From contig NC_044600.1 in NCBI RefSeq assembly GCF_901933205.1, positions 7,044,501-7,108,500 of the forward strand: 64,000 nt of DNA, written 5' to 3'. Shown here piece by piece: positions 60,261 through 64,000 of this stretch. Under the pieces are notes generated by a model. The model was not told the DNA's origin, made no database searches, and saw nothing but the letters and a program-made list of their open reading frames with translations. Position 1 is the first letter of the stretch, and every line of letters begins with the position of its first letter. The position numbers were made by a program, and so were the translations under genes. This DNA is from Camarhynchus parvulus. Its lineage: Eukaryota; Chordata; Aves; Passeriformes; Thraupidae.

Positions 60261-63200
60261 CTCCGAGGCTGTACTGAGTCGGGAGCTGTTGGTTTAAGGC
60301 CTGATCCCACAAGCTTTTATCCTTCCAGTTCCTATTTAAGCTCTGACTTAGCTCCAAGCCTGCAGAGTGGCTCCTGCTGCCTCCATCAGCAGCCGGGTTG
60401 AGCCTGCTCGGGTCCTGCTCCATCCAGCCCCAGCAGCTTCAGCTCCAGCTGCACAGAGGCTCCACATGTCCCTGCATGGCCAGGCTGGATTTAACCCCTG
60501 GAGCACACTGGTACCCACTGAAATATCCCCTCTGCTTTACCCCCACATCACTGTGGGAGCCAGTCTTGGCTCTTGCACCCAGCAGCAGTGAGTGGGTTGG
60601 ACCTGGTCTATGTATTAAATTCTATTTCTAAATTAAGCCCAGGTAGACCCATTTCCCCTCCCTCCTCTGACTTTTTATGCCTATTAAATGTATAAAGCAC
60701 TTAGAAGGCAAAGGGTTTGTAATGAGGAACAGAGTCTTCCTGAATGTTTTGTTAAAGGTATGGAAAATACAGAAATCTTTGAGAAAAAATTTCTTTCCTT
60801 TAAATTGGATTGAAGAACAACTTAAAATAACAGTTGGAGAATGAGCTGTATCTTACAGAGCTAGAACTGGACCCATTTTTAAACAAAACACAAAGTCCAT
60901 AACTCATCATTTTCTTAACAAAATATCTGGTTTCAATAGCTATTGAAATATTTTCCTTGTAGAGGTCACACATTTTTAGTGAAAGACGTATCATTTTTTG
61001 GTTAAAAATATTTTTAAAAGCCAAATTATTCCTCCTTAAAAAAAAGTTTTAAATCACTGGTGAAATTACAGAAAAGTTGCACAAGAAGAAGATGATGATC
61101 AGCCCTGATATAATTTTTTTAAAGTAGGCACTCAGAAAAAACCAAAAACAAAAACAAACCAGAATGCCACAGATTTTGGTGTGCGTCAGAGAATGCTCTC
61201 ATTAAAAGGAAACCTTCAGCTCCTTTGTCTGAAGAAACCTCACCCTTTGTTCATGTTGGAGAGAAATGGTTCTAGTTACTGAGAGAGTGTTTGCCTTGCT
61301 CAAAAAAAATGTTTGTGTGGGAGATGTTTTACATTTGAGTGACGCCAGAGAGCCAAAATGTGAAGCTGTATTGGCAGTAATGACCACAGGCTTGTGTTGC
61401 TGGAAAAATTCAGCTGAAAGCCTTTGGGGAGAGAGGAGGATTTCCCCTCCCTCCCTCTCCAGGCAAGTGGGTATCTGGACAAGGCCGAGCTCTTTCTGGG
61501 TAGGAAGAATCTGAGGCAGGCAGTGTGCAGGGCTGGGGTGCCCTGGGCACATCTGGCTGCACATCTGGGCCGTGCACACCTGCCCACCTGTGGCTCTGTG
61601 CTGTTTCTGCCTGCATGCACTAGATGGCATTGCCAACTTGGCTACAGGGACTCTGGCTCCCACTGGGGGATCCTTTGTGATTTTTTGCTTCTGAAGTTCT
61701 GTGCAGCAGGGAGAGCAGGGCAGAGCTGCGTGCCTGGCACGGGCAGCTCTGGTGCCTGGGCAGAGCTGCTGCCACAGCAGGCAGGGCTGAACCCCAAGTT
61801 GTGCCCGTCCCGGGCACACAAGGTCCAGCCTGGGACCCTGCTTTAGGGCAGAAGATGAGCACACAGCAAAATATGGACTTTGCTGCTGCCAACAGCTGCT
61901 ACAAATGAGGTGGACAAGTATGAGAAAGGCCAGGTCAGTGGGATCTGAAGGAGAAACCTGAATATCAGGGACATCAGGGGTGCAGCAGTGCCTCTTGATT
62001 CCCCATTCAGGCTGTTTATTCTCTTTCGTGGTCTCCAGAGAGAGCCTTGCCCCTGCCCTCCCTGTCCCAGTTTCTGCCCGGGTTGTGCATGCTGGGCTGG
62101 GATCAGTAACACTGAAGCTGAACAGAGAGCTGTGCACCTGAGGGGTTGTGACCTGGTTCCTTGTCTACAGCAGCTGGCACTGAACGCCTGAAAAACATGA
62201 AAGCATGCCAAAAATGGAAGAATTGTAATCCAGAGAGCCTTCCTAAACTGTCACTTGCTCCTTGAACTCTGAGCTGCTTTCTAAAGGCCAAAGGTATGTT
62301 GCTGGCTTTTTTATAGCCCAACATCCATTTGCAGAGAGCAAACCAAGTCAATAAAACCAAGAAAGAGTGCCTGTGTTGGATCTGCAGCAGAGTCATAGCC
62401 CTGAAAGCAGGAAACCCACCCCAGAGCAGGTTCTCCAGGGCATCTGTGCAGCTCTGGAATGCTGAGCAGTGTGGGAACAAGCAGCCAGGGCTGCTCGGTG
62501 CCCCTCTTGTGCTCCAGGATTGTGAGCACCTCCTGCCCTGCCAGTGTCAGCCCCAAGGCTGCGCTGGGACAAATGTGTCATTGTTTGCTACCCTGCCTTG
62601 CAGTTTCTCTTGAAAGCTGAATCCTGAGCAGCATTCAAGTAAAACAGAGTTCCTGCTTTCCCAGATGGCAGCCAGAGAGGAACACGCTCCCCTAGAAACG
62701 TCTGCCATCTCCATCTTGTGTCCTCAGGCAGGCTGACAGCTTGTTTTTACCATTTAGAGTTCCCCTCAGTTGCCTGGGGTGTCCTTCAGGGCACTGGTGT
62801 GTGGCTGCCAACAGATCTAATGATCAGCAGGAGCGTTATTTGTGTTGTGTTAGCATCTCAAAGTATCCCTGTGACTTTCGGTGCTGCTCAGCTACATCGT
62901 CAGTGCTGGCACTGCAGAAATGCTCCTGAAAAACGTTCAGGGTAAATCTGCCCCTGGTTCCTACTGGAACCTGCTAAAAGCTAGTGATGTGGGAGACTCC
63001 ATGATGCAACACTTCCCTTTCAGAATACTCCTCTCTGCGTGTGACTCAGAGTTTGTTTGTGGGGAGAGCTGCTCACACCACTTTGGGCATTCAAGTTTCC
63101 ATGGAGAGGGGCCTGGCTGCCTTTCCTGCCTGGAGATGCAAGGCTTGGAGTGGAGCTGCTCTTAGAAAATGCAGCATTTGTGCTCAGCTGAGCCTCCCGG

Positions 63201-64000
63201 AAGGAGGACTTGGCCTGAGTGTGTTGTTTGGGCCATCACAGGACTGTCAGTCAGCAATTCTTGGTTTCATGCCTTGCTTTGTATGAGATATTTTGTAGGA
63301 GCTTTGGCAAGTCTCTTCTCTATCCTTTACCCCCTCGGAGGTACAGACATAAACCAGAGAGAACTCAGCTGAGAGCTGGAAGTGCTGCTGCAGGGCTCTG
63401 TACTCCCATTAACCCCTGATTTACTGCCCTGCACCAAGGGCCCCACCAGTGCCATGTGTTGACATTTCTGATGGATTTTGGCCATTCTCTTGTCAACATG
63501 AGCCACCCTCGTGTGCCAGGTCTCGTGCTTGCGATGCTGAGCAAAAACTTAGTTGTTCATATTATAAAACTGAGCTGCATTTAAGTTTTGTTTCTCTTTT
63601 AGGCAAACATTGCCAAAAATTCTGCCATCATAACGTATATAAATTTATTGTTGCCAGCCTTTTTGACTAACCTGAAATGCAACTCACTTTTTGGTATTCC
63701 TGCAGGTCTGTGTGATGGGACATATTGAGAGAACATCTGTACCAGCAACTTTGAGGTGGACAGGAAATGTGCGTTTTTACTGCTCACATAGGAAAGAAAT
63801 CTCATTAGATTTATGTGATCTCAAACCAGTCATGTTCCCTGTGCAAAACCCAGGCCTCCAGCAGTGCAGCCTGTATCTTTAACACAATGAAAATAAACCA
63901 GCAGCATCTGCAATGTCCTTCTTAGTGGGATGAATTAGGAGGAATGTGCATGGACACAATCCTAGAGACTACTCTAAGCATAAGTGATGGGAGGAGAGCG

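Larger units (their letters stand above)
53700..64000. other. Downstream DNA without a supported gene
   Basis: No coding exon, RNA gene or interspersed repeat is recognised. The longest frames are 231 codons on plus (54610-55305) and 311 codons on minus (61202-62137). Neither contains a domain I recognise, and no splice structure supports them. AT-rich, ATTA-containing, repeat-free patches at 56815-56900 and 60000-60260 look regulatory-like. In mammals the next gene downstream of GPC4 is HS6ST2; none of its sequence is seen. Confidence 0.7.

Overview
The window is vertebrate nuclear DNA, most likely from a bird and probably a songbird. A truncated CR1 LINE lies in intron 8. A solo LTR at about 11.0-11.4 kb resembles an endogenous-retrovirus LTR I recall as widespread in passerines. 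Interspersed repeats are otherwise sparse and the introns are short for this gene. There is no bacterial or phage gene organisation. Almost all open reading frames are chance frames in intron or intergenic DNA.

The one gene I can support is the glypican GPC4, on the plus strand. Exons 2 to 9 are present, with consistent splice sites and phases: 16378-16536, 30762-31153, 41333-41498, 47198-47328, 47534-47680, 48081-48217, 50372-50547 and 51394-51605 (stop TAA at 51603-51605). They join into one uninterrupted frame of about 505 residues. Exon 1 (signal peptide and the first roughly 50 residues) is not in the window, so 1-16377 is read as the end of intron 1. The product is a GPI-anchored heparan sulfate proteoglycan of the cell surface. 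The visible parts are the cysteine-rich core, the glypican signature, an RxxR convertase site, a Ser-Gly heparan sulfate attachment cluster and a C-terminal GPI signal. The 3' UTR probably ends at a poly(A) signal near 53.67 kb, with earlier candidates at 52.81 and 53.24 kb.

Layout: 0-16.4 kb is intron 1, with a small dense CpG island and promoter-like motifs at 4.77-5.28 kb, a block of reversed strand composition at about 6.57-11.45 kb, and the LTR. 16.5-30.8 kb is intron 2, with a perfect AT palindrome, a perfect 12-bp-stem hairpin and an AT-rich satellite. 30.4-33.1 kb holds exon 3 between two copies of a ~316-bp direct repeat, with an LTR-like sequence 30 bp past its donor. 31.2-47.2 kb is introns 3 and 4 with exon 4. 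47.2-51.6 kb is the compact 3' half of the gene. 51.6-53.7 kb is 3' UTR. 53.7-64 kb is downstream DNA with no gene I can support.

The most notable observation is that exon 4 encodes Gly where every glypican I can recall has an invariant Cys (Cys246 of human GPC1). This would leave its usual disulfide partner unpaired. I did not find a new multi-gene system here.
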